Below, piece after piece: positions 36,447 to 47,588 of a DNA stretch of 64,000 nt. A program made the position numbers and the translations under genes. Numbering within the stretch: position 1 is the stretch's first letter; each line of letters begins with the position of its first letter. The stretch comes from Megalonaias nervosa. Lineage: Eukaryota > Mollusca > Bivalvia > Unionida > Unionidae. The notes under the pieces are model-generated. The model was not told the origin of the DNA. It saw only the letters and a list, made by a program, of their open reading frames with translations, and searched no databases. The stretch spans positions 1 to 64,000 of the forward strand of contig JAECUM010003228.1 of NCBI GenBank assembly GCA_016617855.1, given 5' to 3'.

Positions 36447-36636
36447 CTTATAAATCAAGTCCAACTGCAAACTGCACAGACCACAATCTGGCAATGCTTA
36501 ATGCACTGGCAGATCTATGTAATTAATTAGGAGTAATAAGTATAACAAACAATATAGACCCTGATCTGCTGGAGCATTATGCAACAGCAGATTAGGGTCT
36601 TTATTATTTGCAGCTGGACCAGACTTGAAAGTAAGT
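36447..36636. mobile_element. MITE-like repeat D, copy 3
   Basis: The left side reads CAAGTCCAACTGCAAAC, and the complement of the right side reads CTGGTCCAGCTGCAAAT, forming inverted termini. Inside, AGACCCTGATCTGCTG and its inverted partner (one mismatch) form a 16-bp stem around a 13-nt loop. It ends about 40 bp beyond the SLAIN exon donor at 36676. Confidence 0.55.
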
Positions 36637-36675
36637 ATAGACAGTAGTTTAATTCAGCTGTATTATCAAGCTAAC

Positions 36676-36994
36676 CTTCTAGGGGTGGGCAATCCTGAGG
36701 GTGTGGATCGCCCTGTACTCATCATTCTAGGTATCGATCTCCGAGTAGATGGCTGTGGAAGCCCAGGCCTCTGGGGTGACATGCCACGCTCATTCCGCTG
36801 TTGAGATGTTTTCAAACCACTGATGCCTGGTGAGGAAGTACGTCTCAGGGGCTGAAGCCTAGAAATCTGGCTTTCAGGTGACACTGCATCTTCATAATGG
36901 GCTATATCTAGATGTGGCTCACTGCCATGCAAGGAAAATTGGGGCTGAGCAAGGTGTGATACATTGGGAAGGCTTCTCCGCAAATGAGACGTGT
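36676..36994 (-). CDS. SLAIN: SLAIN-family protein, penultimate coding exon (319 bp, phase 1-2)
   Basis: The minus-strand acceptor TTTCTTTCAG is followed by 319 bp without a stop, and the donor is AAG then GTTAGC. The first two bases complete an Asp codon with the G left by the 63-kb exon, and the last two bases (AG) are completed by the first base of the 15-kb exon. The peptide is basic and Ser/Pro/Arg-rich. It begins DTSHLRRSLPNVSHL, matching the RRSLPN motif known from SLAIN1/2, and ends with proline-rich repeats (RPGLPQPS, TPSGLPTPRR). SGLP fits the [ST]-x-[IL]-P EB-binding consensus. SLAIN proteins are cytoplasmic plus-end-tracking factors linking EB1 and XMAP215/ch-TOG. The exon lies between two near-identical 575-bp inverted repeats. 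The donor is weaker than consensus at +3/+4. Confidence 0.82.
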
Positions 36995-37166
36995 CTGAAA
37001 GAAATATAGTTTTCATGAAAAAAGGTTTGGAAATGTGCTGCATAGCAATGGAGGTTAAACAAGGACATTCACCTGTGACCAGTGCTATTATGTATCACCA
37101 CTATCCACCCCAGCTTCTACTGAAAAATCTTTACAGACAAAAAGTCGTGATGTGAATTATTCAATC

Positions 37167-37232
37167 ACTGGTATTGCCACCATCAGAAATGTTATACCTA
37201 GGTCTAGCCATCACTGGTACCACCACTGAGGG
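37167..37232. repeat. Isolated unit of the 46-bp minisatellite
   Basis: CATCAGAAATGTTATACCTAGGTCTAGCCATCACTGGTA-like unit, the same as the array at 38487-38760 but on the other side of the right 575-bp arm. The middle of the unit is within the 46-bp period. Confidence 0.75.
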
Positions 37233-37653
37233 GGGAGGAGGAAATGCCCATAGTTCAGTATGTACCTCACACTTCAATATCCATCTCTTTCTTCATACTT
37301 CACTCTGAATGAGCTCAACTGAAATCAAAATCTTTAAAAAGATGTCACCTTTAATTGCATAGCATTAATCTGCTGACTGTTTGTGAACTTAATCTGTGCC
37401 TTATCTGTGTTTGAGTATTGTTCTTTGCTGAGACCACTCCCCCTTTTCACAGTCTGCTGTCTGAAGGGGCATATACAAAGCTAGCTTAGTCAGTCTGAAC
37501 AAGTTGGGAAAATGTTCTTTAAGTTAAGTACAATTTTCCACACCTCATAGGTGTTGTCCTTTGGATATTTTTGCTCCAAGATAAGATTTTTCATTAACAT
37601 AAGCTCTACCCAAGTTTGGCTTTCTTAAGCCAGTGCTTTGCTGACTATTATGC

Positions 37654-38228
37654 CAGATTTATATACTCCATAATGCCATATAAGGGCTTAAGGTCCATCA
37701 ATGTCGCAGTGTCATTTGTAAGACAGAGATATTTTGATCAACATAGTTTTGTAGCACAAGATTCTGCAGGGCTAAATTCCATATGAAAAAGAAATCAATA
37801 TTGCACTCTACTTTTATACTGCTTGTGTTTTAATTAGGTTTGGCATTTTGCCTTTTCTACATTTAAATTTGAAATGCCACTGAAATTGTCCATCCAGCAT
37901 GTATATTGGATTAATATTCAACATTATTTTCAGCTTCAAAATCACTCATTGTAATCTTCATAAACACTTCCCCAGCTCCAATAATCTGATATAGTTTATA
38001 ACTTTGAAAATCTCTGTCATCATCACTACATTGAGGTATTATTTGCCAAATTAAATCATCATCTGAGGATGAACCACACTGGGAATAAATGATTTTGGGG
38101 TTCTAGGTATCCCATATTTTAAACACTCATTTGTAAAACTTCCTTGATGCAAAGATAAAACTAACACAGAATGCTTGCAGCTGGACCAAACATACTAATC
38201 AAATTTAGTTTAACAACCATTCATGTCA
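37654..38228 (-). repeat. 575-bp inverted repeat, right arm
   Basis: Near-identical inverted partner of 33915-34489. Outside its 38228 edge the sequence is unrelated to the hairpin that follows the left arm. It lies about 660 bp upstream (in transcript sense) of the SLAIN exon acceptor at 36994. Confidence 0.95.
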
Positions 38229-38486
38229 AGCCAAAGAACTCAGATGCATAACAGATGACTATCTGAAAAGAAACAGATGTCACGACAAGTGCTACAATAC
38301 GACAGGTCGCATGACTTGTGACACAACAAGCACTTTATGGTTTAACAGTTAAATAAAAATTGTATACTGCACGCAGTACATTTTTATACATGCCACTTCA
38401 AACTAATTTGAAGGAGTTTTCGCACATCATTCCTTCCAAAGTGTGCAAATTCGTAAAAAAAACTTTGTATGATTCCAGGATTCGCA

Positions 38487-38760
38487 CGTCCTGGCATCTC
38501 CGTACCATCATAAGAAATGTTATACCTAGGTCTAACCATCTCTGGCATCACCACTATCAGAAATGTTGTACCTAAGTCGAACCATCTCTGCTATCACCAC
38601 CATCAGAAATGTTACACCTGGGTCTAACCATCTCTGGCATCGCAACTATCAGAAATGTTATACCTAAGTCGAACCACCTCTGGTATCTCTGCTATCAGAA
38701 ATACTATACCTAGGTCTAGTCACTTCTGGTACTGCCACCATCAGAAACATTATACGTACT
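38487..38760. repeat. 46-bp minisatellite, about 5.5 units
   Basis: The unit contains CAGAAATGTTATACCTAGGT and then CTAACCATCTCTGGCATC, repeated with a period of 46 bp and scattered substitutions. It creates overlapping plus-strand open frames that are not genes. Confidence 0.9.
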
Positions 38761-38838
38761 GTATTTCATGTATTTTTTCATACCCTTTAAACTTTTGTAC
38801 ACAATCCACTTATCAAAATAATAATTATTTAAATGTAT

Positions 38839-39754
38839 TGTTATGTATATTTAATTTAATTGTATGTCTGTTTTAAATTTTTTTTATTTCATTACATGTT
38901 ATTGTAATGTAACATTGTTTTCTGGACTTGACCTTGTCCAAAACCGAGTTCATTTCTGCTTGACCTGGCTGACTTTATTTCATTTATGTAAACAACGAAC
39001 AATAATCATTAATCTCTATGTGCATGAACTTATTAACAGAATTATTATTCAGGTAAACTAGAAGGAGTAAATATGTTGATTTGGGTCAGGGTTTTGGAGA
39101 TTACCAAGTGAATTTTATAGGCTGTTGTGTTGTAAATAAACAAGGCTCATTAGATCATTCTAGACACTTATTTTCTATTAGGTAATGGTTGTTTTTAGAA
39201 AATGCTAACTGTGACCTGAGGTCAAGCAGAGAACTATAATATCTTGTCACTGTGAGGATTTTACCAGTCGTGCTTTAACATCTAGCACTTTTAAGTTCTA
39301 TTATGTTGTGACCAGTTTGGGCTGAATTTTATTTTCTTCAAACTACTGAATTCAAGTGATTAGTTTCTCTGGAAATACAAAAGTGCTCTTATAAAATTCT
39401 TGGATAAAGACAATCACTGGAATTTATACTGAATTCAAACCTGGAATAATATCTCTGTGATTCAACAAGAGACTGTCAACACATCAGTATTTCATAGGCT
39501 ATAACAGACACATCATCGCCTTCAGTTTTGGATCTCTAGGGGACTTTAACTGAATTTTATTCAGGACTTTTTATTACTAGGACTTGTGTCTTTAATTCTT
39601 GGATTATTTTTGGATTTAATTCACAATACCCTAAGTTCTTTTTTTCTCAATTTTCACTTTGTATTCTAGGGAAATAAATTATTAGTTAAATTTTACAAAG
39701 CTTGTTGTCTTCACTCTTTTCTGTTATTTATTTTAAGAGCATAGACTCATAACA
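38839..39754 (+). mobile_element. Family A solo-LTR-like repeat, copy 4 (complete)
   Basis: 916 bp, starting TGTTATGTATATTTAATTT and ending AGACTCATAACA. The ends are TG...CA with 7-bp inverted termini TGTTATG/CATAACA, flanked by GTAT at 38835-38838 and 39755-39758. An AATAAA sits about 85 bp before the end. This fits a solo LTR of a Ty3/gypsy-type element; no coding region is present. Confidence 0.82.
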
Positions 39755-39779
39755 GTATCATATATAAAAGTTCTAATCA

Positions 39780-40900
39780 GAAGATTTATGTTTGCAAAAA
39801 AAGATCGAAAATACTGTATTGCCATTTTGTTTTTACAAAACTTAATAAGAGAATATAATCACAATCATAAAAAAATTAAGGTGGATTTTATAGTTGTTTT
39901 CTTTGTTTTTTTGTGTGTTTGTTTTGTATTATTTTTAACTCGTATTTTAATGTTTTAAATTTGGGATGGTTCCCATTTCAAATGGCTTTGAAAATATGCC
40001 ATGGTACAATTCAGATATGTCAAATGATGAAAGTATTGTTTTGCTAAGTGTATGATATAAACAGTGATTAACTTTGGGTACATTTTTCAGTAAGGCATCA
40101 ATAATGAAACAAATGATTAAGAAATAAAAGAATCACCATTTATAATCGCGCAGAAAGGTCACTTATAATTTCATTTATTAATTTTTTATCCATGTACTTC
40201 TACGTTTTTTACCGGAATCAAAAAGAAAAGTTTGTGTTTCAAATGGCTTTGAAACAATACTGATGTACAATATAGATAGGTCAAACTACCAATGTCTTTA
40301 TATTCTGAAAAAGAAAAACAACTATTTGTTTCCTCCATTAAAACTTATCTGACTTTTTGTTACCTTCCTGTAAATCTGTAATTGAGGCATCAAATAATGA
40401 AACAGGTGATTAGGTAATCAACAAGTCACCATTTATAATTCATTTCATTCTTTTATTACTTTTTAACCAAATATTTTGATGTTTTCTTTATTTGAATCAG
40501 AAGAGAGGTTAGAATTTCAAACTGCTTGGAAAAATACCGATGTAAGATATAGATAACTCAAACTATGATGTACAGACAGGTCACTGATCATTAAATTCTT
40601 TTATTACTTTTCAAACCATGTATTTTGATTTTTTTATTTGCTCAAGCAGAAGTTCACATTTCAAATAGCTTTGAAAAAATACAGATTTTTGATAATAGAT
40701 ACATCAAACTACGAATACACTGTTTGCTGAGAATATGTTTCATATAATACCAAATGAAAAACGTAACTATTTGTTGCCTCCAATAAAATTTACCCAACCT
40801 ATTTGTTAACTTTGCATATTACATTGAATAATGAAACAGGAGATCAAGAAATAATCAACATCATAATCATACAGAAATGCCTTTAATCATCTCTCACTGA
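39780..40900. repeat. Decayed tandem repeat, about 270-bp period
   Basis: Four diverged occurrences of a CATTTCAAATGGCTTTGAAA-like phrase, followed by ATAC.GATGTA and a GATA..TCAAACTA block, start near 39975, 40236, 40514 and 40656. A second phrase, AATGAAACAGGTGATTAAG-like followed by CACCATTTATAAT, recurs near 40100, 40392 and 40834. No coding frame. Confidence 0.65.
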
Positions 40901-41319
40901 AATGGCAATTATTCTGTTAATCTATTCTCATTCATCGATCCACCCTTATTTGCCTTCTTTGTTGGTGAGAAAATACGACTGATGCATAAGCTCTCTTATT
41001 GTCATTACAATATCTACTGGTGTTTATTAACAACTGGACAAAGGCCTTTACAGAACATATCCTTAAATATTATTGGTCATTAGTTCTCCTTATTAAATCA
41101 CTGTAACAAAACACCATGTGCATTTCAAAATGAGTTCAGTAGCCCTTTATGTTTTCTTATCCAACAAAAATTATATCTCAGCACACGATAAAGTGAAGAC
41201 CACAGACCAATGGTCAGCTAGTCTTTTTTTTCATTATAGTCATAAAAAAATTAAATATAAAAATCTTGTCATTTTCTATCGTAAATTTGCAAGTCACGGA
41301 CTCTGTTAAATCGATCTGT

Positions 41320-41331
41320 ATGTGTGTGTGT

Positions 41332-41362
<31 letters not shown>

Positions 41363-41370
41363 TATATATA
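41320..41370. repeat. Compound (GT)n-(ATCT)n-(AT)n microsatellite
   Basis: A GT run, then TATATC units, then an AT run. Confidence 0.95.
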
Positions 41371-41747
41371 AAATCTTTTATGTGCTTGTACTGTTTTGAC
41401 TTGGATATAATTAACATTTTATTGCGAACCTATTCTATGATATAATCCTCTATTGTTATCTTTACTGATGAGTTCAAATAACAAGTAATGTTTATGATCA
41501 CTTGTCCTTACAACATCTGCTCTATCATAATTAGAACAAGAATGAATTGGTGATTTAGAAGTGTTAATTGATAATGGAATAGAGTAGTGTCCTAGTACGT
41601 GAATATGATCACAATTGTCAGGTAACTGAAAATACTGTACAGATTACAATTGACCTATAACCTCTCTTTTTTCTCTTTCCAAAAAAGCTACAAATAAAAA
41701 CCACCCTGAATAAATACTGTCTTGTACACTGACACAATGTTGTTTCA

Positions 41748-41760
41748 TCTCACACACACA

Positions 41761-41807
<47 letters not shown>

Positions 41808-41808
41808 T
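41748..41808. repeat. (CA)n microsatellite
   Basis: CA run with a few interruptions, followed by TATACTTGTGAGGACC, a phrase also found beside the CA run near 57.2 kb (there on the minus strand as TATACTTGCGAGGACC). Confidence 0.95.
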
Positions 41809-42013
41809 TGTATTCATATACTTGTGAGGACCTTGACATATGACTACATTTCGAGGACCATAAGAAGGAATGAAAGTATAGGTTAGAAATTTGAAAGTAA
41901 ATCTTTTTTTCCCTTTCTTCTTTGTTTATGCCTTAAAACCATATGCCCATAATTAAAGTTATCAAAAACGTGTGTAAACAGTAAATGAAGATAAATATGT
42001 ACGCGAGAAAAGG

Positions 42014-42338
42014 TGTGTGTGTGTGTGTTTTAGATTTTTAATGCAGCTTTAACAATTTTTCAGTCATATAGCTACTATGTCTGCAGTGTGACAGTTTACA
42101 GTGATGTCTAACATTGGGGCATCATGCCGCAGACATGTAGCATGATGTCCCATCCAGTAACATTATCCTGACACCAGGCCGAACAGTCCTAACACTAACC
42201 TCTTAATGCTGAGCTTCAAGCAAGGCAGCTGTCAGTTCCATTTTTTAAAGTCTTTGGTATGACTCGGCCGGGGTTCGAACCCACGACCTCCCGCATCTGA
42301 GGCGGATGCTCTAACCACTAGGTCACCAAAGCGGTCGT
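42014..42338 (-). mobile_element. tRNA-derived SINE-1, copy 4
   Basis: Minus-strand head with ACCTAGTGGTTAGAGCATCC and GGTTCGAACCC, the full shared body and an (AC)n tail. An exact 11-bp duplication GCGAGAAAAGG lies at 42003-42013 and 42339-42349. Confidence 0.94.
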
Positions 42339-42911
42339 GCGAGAAAAGGAAGGGTTAGAATGCAGATATATGCATGTGTATATACATAGATAAATATATT
42401 ATGGCTTTGAAATAGCTAGAATTGAGAAAGAGAGTATAGAAAGAAGGGGTGATGTAGGTAAAATACGTTGAACTGAAACATTAAATATTTTTCTTCGAAA
42501 TTGTTCATTTGATTTTCTTTTGGAAACGTTGTTAAGTTCACTTTTCTACTCCTGGATATGCTATCAGATCAATATGTACAGTACTGAAAGCTAGACTTTA
42601 TGGAATAATTTTTTTTTTTTTTAAACTAAATGATTTGAGAATATTGACTTATTCATTTGCTTAATAATAATCATCTAGTCACCTTGAAGTCGGGGACATG
42701 CATTTAAACTATCTCTGACTAGCTGACTTTTGAAAAGGAGTTCAGAATACTTATTTTTATTTGTTTACTTCTTTTCCAAACAATAAATAGTTATCCGCCT
42801 TCTATAATTTCAAGTAAACAATCAGACAATAGATGATAAACACCGACTGGGTTGCTAGTATTTAGGTTGATTGATTATTGGGATAAAAAACAACACAAAC
42901 GCCGATAATTC

Positions 42912-42955
42912 TGTGTAACTAGTTTCGCATTTAATACATGCTTCTTCAGAAACAA
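42912..42955 (-). ncRNA. Hammerhead-ribozyme-like core (candidate)
   Basis: On the minus strand, CTGAAGA (42949-42943, fitting CUGANGA) is followed by A, then GCAT, a 7-nt loop, ATGC (a perfect 4-bp stem II), and GAAAC. This is the conserved core order of hammerhead ribozymes, which Penelope-like elements are known to carry in their terminal repeats. The cleavage triplet and stems I and III could not be established, and the orientation is opposite to the adjacent coding region, so activity is doubtful. Confidence 0.35.
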
Positions 42956-42957
42956 AA

Positions 42958-43809
42958 TGTAAAAACAGTATACCATATAGCCAGGCCAAAAGATACCGAC
43001 GCATTATTTCAGATGACTGTCAATTACAAAATTCGTTGAATGATTTAAAAACATATTTCCAAAACAGAAATTATCCTAAACATATCATTGATTCTGCGCT
43101 GAACAAAGCCCGTAATCTTACTCAACATGAGGCTTTAAACACAGCAAATTGTACAGTAAAGAAAAATATAATTCCTTTTACAATACAATATAATCCTTCA
43201 TTACCTAATATAGGCCTTGTAATTAATAAATATTGAAGTCTTCTAAATTTATCAAATAAAAACAGCGTAAAATCACTTTACAACAATAAACCAATTTTTG
43301 CTTATAGAAGACCCAAGAATTTGCAAGATTTTCTAATTAGAACTAAACAAACAGAAAATAAAAAAAGACAATTCTCGTCATCTAAATGTAACAGACACCG
43401 GTGCTCTCAATGTGCAACCATATGAGAAAGTGCTTCTTTCAGTAGCGCTAATACTAACGAGGCATGTTCTCTACGTTATAACACTAACTGCATATCAACT
43501 GATGTGATTTATTTGATAACCTGTAAAAAATGTAATATGCAATATGTTGGATAAACACTTCAACAAGTTTCTAAGAGAATGAATAATCATCGCTTTCATA
43601 TAAAAAATTATAGAGATCCTCAGTTTTCCTCTAATATTTCAACACATTTTAATACTAATAATCATTCTCTACTAGATTTTTCTTTCATGCCAATAGATAC
43701 TGTGCATGGAGACATGAATAGGCTCATAAAAGAAACTTACTGGATTCATAAATTAGATACTTTGTATCCTAATGTCCTTAATACCAATACACTATATAAA
43801 ATTGTATAA
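42958..43809 (+). pseudogene. Penelope-like RT C-terminal region plus GIY-YIG endonuclease
   Basis: One plus-strand frame runs through about 280 codons with three in-frame stops (43234, 43423, 43552) and no frameshift. It opens with PYSQAKRYRRIISDD and LNDLKTYFQNRNYP, the RT-thumb/linker signature of Penelope-like elements (family form: lPysqalRlrRIcsd...L...f..RGYP). A cysteine pair, RCSQC, precedes the GIY-YIG domain, seen as DVIYLITCKKCNMQYVG, followed by ERMNNHR-like helices and DTLYPNVLN near the end. In intact elements the GIY-YIG nuclease nicks target DNA for primed reverse transcription. This copy lacks the RT palm and is dead. Confidence 0.88.
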
Positions 43810-43926
43810 TTGTTTTTTTTTTGTTTTTTTTTAAATTGATAAATTGTATATCATTTATAACAACATAATTATATGTATGACTGTTTGTCTCTATTTTATT
43901 TTATAATTTTACTGGTTGATTGATTA

Positions 43927-44179
43927 GGCATTTAAAGAAACAGAAATGGCTATAATCATTATGGATAAGTGCTTTATTAAGCATGCCTGTAAAAAAAATC
44001 TCACATGAGTTAAAGTATTAAGTTATACATGTATTACCTAATTACCTTCAAATCAGAGACATGCATCAAAATAATCTTTGAGAAGCCAGTTGTTTAGAGT
44101 CTGGAAGCTCGGCATATAATGCATCCCAAAAACTTTCCATGGCTCCGTTGGCTGCGTTAGGGCTTGAAGTCCGCAAATC

Positions 44180-44231
<52 letters not shown>

Positions 44232-45630
44232 CATGTACGCTGTATCAATGATATACCATGAGATGTATAACTTTTCCATTAAAGAAAAAGAGGCTTGCCA
44301 AATTATCCAGATCACACACACACACATCACAGTACATGTCGTATAATGTCGACAGGGTATGCAACTTTCTGTCTTTGATTATAAAAATCATAATGCAACT
44401 GCACACATACTGTTACAACGAACCATATTCTTGTAGGTTACTTGGTCTAAGTTCAATTTCAAGGTTTTCATTCAGCCCAAATTATTTTTCTCTCTCACCC
44501 CAGGTTTCTGAGTATTTTGACCCCGATGCATGAGAGGGGAGGGAGAACGGAAAGCAGAGAGGATTGCGATGAAATTGTGTACCATATTAAATTCATTTAT
44601 AAAACGGGGATTATTAATAGTTTTTATCGTTATTTTCATACGTCACTAGTGATTAATGAGTGGCCAGCACACAGCTGCAAGGGCACAGTTGCAAGAATGT
44701 TTATATATGTGAATCATTGCATCACGGGCAGATTACAATTTGATATGCCAATATATATATATATATTGAAATGTAACTGACAAGTTAAAATATAAATATA
44801 TAGTTCCTGCTGTCAAAATTTTCAAATATTCATGTTATATCACGGATTACAAAATGGAAATTTTGCATTCTAACAGGGATAGACTGATTACAGAAACTGT
44901 GGACTATTAAGTAAAAGAAGACTGCGATATATGTAATCATACATAAAGGAGATGATATGTGTACTTTGGGGAGATCGCAAAGTATGAAAATTGCAGAACA
45001 TAAAGATTTATGAACTGTACTCGACATCTCATAATTTTTTCGCCTTGCTCACGGGATAATGCCCGGGACTAGTATGAACTTCTTCTGGCATCAGACAAAT
45101 AGATTTCGAAAACCCTAATAATAATAATACGAGGGTTTATTATTCTGCATCAGATTGAGGACTTGTACTGGTAACTGATGACGAGATTTACAACTATAAC
45201 CATTGTACTAGATGGGCAAAGGGGAGAGCATAAAACCCGATTCAGTTATTTTTTATTCCTACTTTTTGAACATCTGACATCATCAGTATTCAATTTTTAA
45301 CATATAATATATTGCATTGAAACAGTTTCAGATCACATATCGTAACAAGTTCATGATCCCTCCTCCAAGAAGATCAAACTAACTGGACCAAAGCAACACT
45401 GTTGTGTTCATATTAGACATCAGATCAGCACCATATTTGTTTAGAGTGATACATTGTTACAGTGGTATTTTGCAATAAAAGCAAAACTGGAGGTGGTTTG
45501 TCCTTGTACATATTATACAGGTGAAACAATGCAAGGATTTATTCTCTTAATATAAATGTTGGAAGTAGCCGAGACTCTAGATACCGCTGACATATAAAAG
45601 CGCAAATTTTAAAAAACATGTAACAATGCT
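43927..45630. other. Intronic DNA, no gene recognised
   Basis: Contains the (AT)n tract and a second short AT run near 44752-44766. No supported coding region. Confidence 0.45.
44182..44230. repeat. (AT)n microsatellite
   Basis: About 24 AT units. It opens artefactual Ile-Tyr frames on both strands. Confidence 0.97.
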
Positions 45631-46900
45631 TGTGATGTATATTTAATTTATATTTTGTTGGCTTTTATCCATGATTATTTGTCACGTATATCTAAACTGT
45701 AAGATTGACCTTGGTCAGTAATTGAGTTTAATGCCTACCTGACAAAACTCTTATTGTTGAGTAAACAATATAATTGTCACGTTTGCTATGCCCCAGCTAT
45801 AAAGTCATGTATAAGCAAGCTATAATCTTCTCATCTTGAATAGTACCATGGCTTTGTGTTTGATCTCCAAACATTGCTGCTGGGCGAGTGTCAAACTCTT
45901 ACGCTAAGTTACCTGACCAGCCGTAGACCGGAATCTTTAATCGGTACAAGCGATAGATTGCACCACTTCACACCTATGTGTTACAGCTTAGTCCTAAGAT
46001 CAGAGGGAAGCCCACGGACTGAGCGGGGCGTGTTCTCATCCGTCCCTACGCTGACAGACAGCGAGAGGGACATTGTCCGCTAAGTTTGATTGGATCGGTT
46101 CATAGCGATATCCAATCAAAATTGAGATAGAGGGTGTGATTACAATGCAGGCCGAATTATAACTTTCAGAGCTCTAAGAAAAAATTTAGTTTTGCCTAGA
46201 CAGATTGCTGAGCAATAGGGTTACTCGGAGAGAAGCCACTTGTAATTTGGCAGTAAAACTTAGAGGTAGATTCTAAGGAAAGACAAAGCTTCGAAAAGGA
46301 AGCTTTATAGGGGACAGAACTCCTGGTTCCGTTGAGTCCCGAGTCTCCAAGAGTTAAAGATGGAATTGAGACTAGCCGAACAGTTTAAGTCGACAGAAAT
46401 CTAGTCGGTGGAGAGAAAGTGGAGGAAGAGGAAAAGGAGTCTGGAGGAGAAAGTAGAGGAGGAGGAGAACGAGTATAGGGCAGTCGTGGAGGAGAAGGAA
46501 TTTGGAGAAAGTTGGGGAGGAAGAGGAGAAGGAATTGGGAGAAGTAGAGAGAAGAATACCACAGATGAATAGAATACAAGGACAGGTGGAAATCAATCAA
46601 ACACTGCTAATCAAGTGATGCAGTAAGCTATTAAAGGGTCGAGCGGAAGGAGTGTAATTGGAATTTTGAATCATTTGGCTATTGAATTGTTATTAAACTG
46701 TTATTCATTGAATTTCACCCTTTTTTGTATATTTAACCATCTAACCGTTGGCATTGCTGTCTGGGGGCTCGGAGCTTTACATCTATCTTTCACTAAATTT
46801 AACTTCCAACAAACTCGAGCCTGGGTGGGACTTCTACAATAGTTTAAATGAAATATTGGGAGCATCCCACTCCACCATAACAAATCCCCACAATAATACA
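45631..46900. mobile_element. Possible LTR-retroelement remnant related to family A
   Basis: It begins TGTGATGTATATTTAATTTA and soon has TTGACCTTGGTCAG.AATTGAG, resembling the family A start and its GACTTGACCTTGTCC..AATTGAG block. A TATAA-like stretch follows near 45800. Composition then becomes less A+T-rich, and a purine-rich segment (about 46360-46560) reads as an E/K/R-rich plus-strand peptide beginning MELRLAEQFKS, interrupted by stops. That could be a decayed LTR, leader and gag start, but no RT, protease or integrase motif is present and the right border is not defined. Confidence 0.3.
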
Positions 46901-47497
46901 TAACTAATATTTCTCTATGATTTTAGATTATAGATTAAGTTCATTATTACTGGAGGTAAATATGTTTACTTGAGTTTAAATTTAGGACACTGGTGTTCCT
47001 CATGGGAATTCCAAGTGTACCTGCTGCATAACATTTTCTTAACTGAAGTTTTACTAAGAGACCTGACCTTGTTTAAAACTTAAAATATTCCCAAAATAAC
47101 CTTCAACTTAGTTCTGTTATTAATTTTTGGGGGTTTTCTAGCAATGGGAGAAGTAAACAGAATTTCTTTATTGCATATGATGTCTTAACATCAGTTTCTG
47201 AGGACTCAATTTAGGTTATGTTTCAGTTAATATTGCAGAGGATTCATTTCTTTAAATTATTCACTGAAATTTCAAGGTGCTCATTATTACTTCTTGAACT
47301 AAATCACTATTTTGGAATTGTACTGAATTCATTCAAAGACGTTTTGGATTATATCACCATGATACAGGAAGACTGTTGGCATATTAGCACATTCGAGGCT
47401 ACTGACATATCATCAAGTTCAATATTGAAATTTGTTCGGATCACTACTGGAATTCATTTGAAGAAGAGAAAGACAAATGCAATTGCAGAAAGAGAGT

Positions 47498-47499
<2 letters not shown>

Positions 47500-47573
<74 letters not shown>
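47500..47573. repeat. (GA)n microsatellite
   Basis: More than 30 GA units. The Arg-Glu repeat frame through it is an artefact. Confidence 0.97.
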
Positions 47574-47577
<4 letters not shown>

Positions 47578-47588
47578 ATGCAAATGGA

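Larger units (their letters stand above)
42865..43926 (+). mobile_element. Penelope-like retroelement remnant
   Basis: Contains the 3' coding part of a Penelope-like element (see 42958-43809). A 13-bp direct repeat, GGTTGATTGATTA, flanks the body at 42865-42877 and 43914-43926 and may mark parts of the element's terminal repeats. A hammerhead-like motif lies between the first repeat and the coding region. The 5' part of the reverse transcriptase is missing. Confidence 0.75.

Noticed and set aside
36540..36600. microRNA-like hairpin with 16-bp stem near 36.56 kb
   Set aside because: The stem is short and belongs to the internal structure shared by repeat D elements, so a MITE explains it better.
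38360..38876. Possible CRISPR-like or repeat-coded peptide array
   Set aside because: The 46-bp units are contiguous with no unique spacers, and the genome is eukaryotic. It is a minisatellite.
44066..44346. Ile-Tyr repeat ORFs on both strands (similar at 20750-21058 and 41214-41417)
   Set aside because: Artefacts of (AT)n microsatellites, which are open in several frames.
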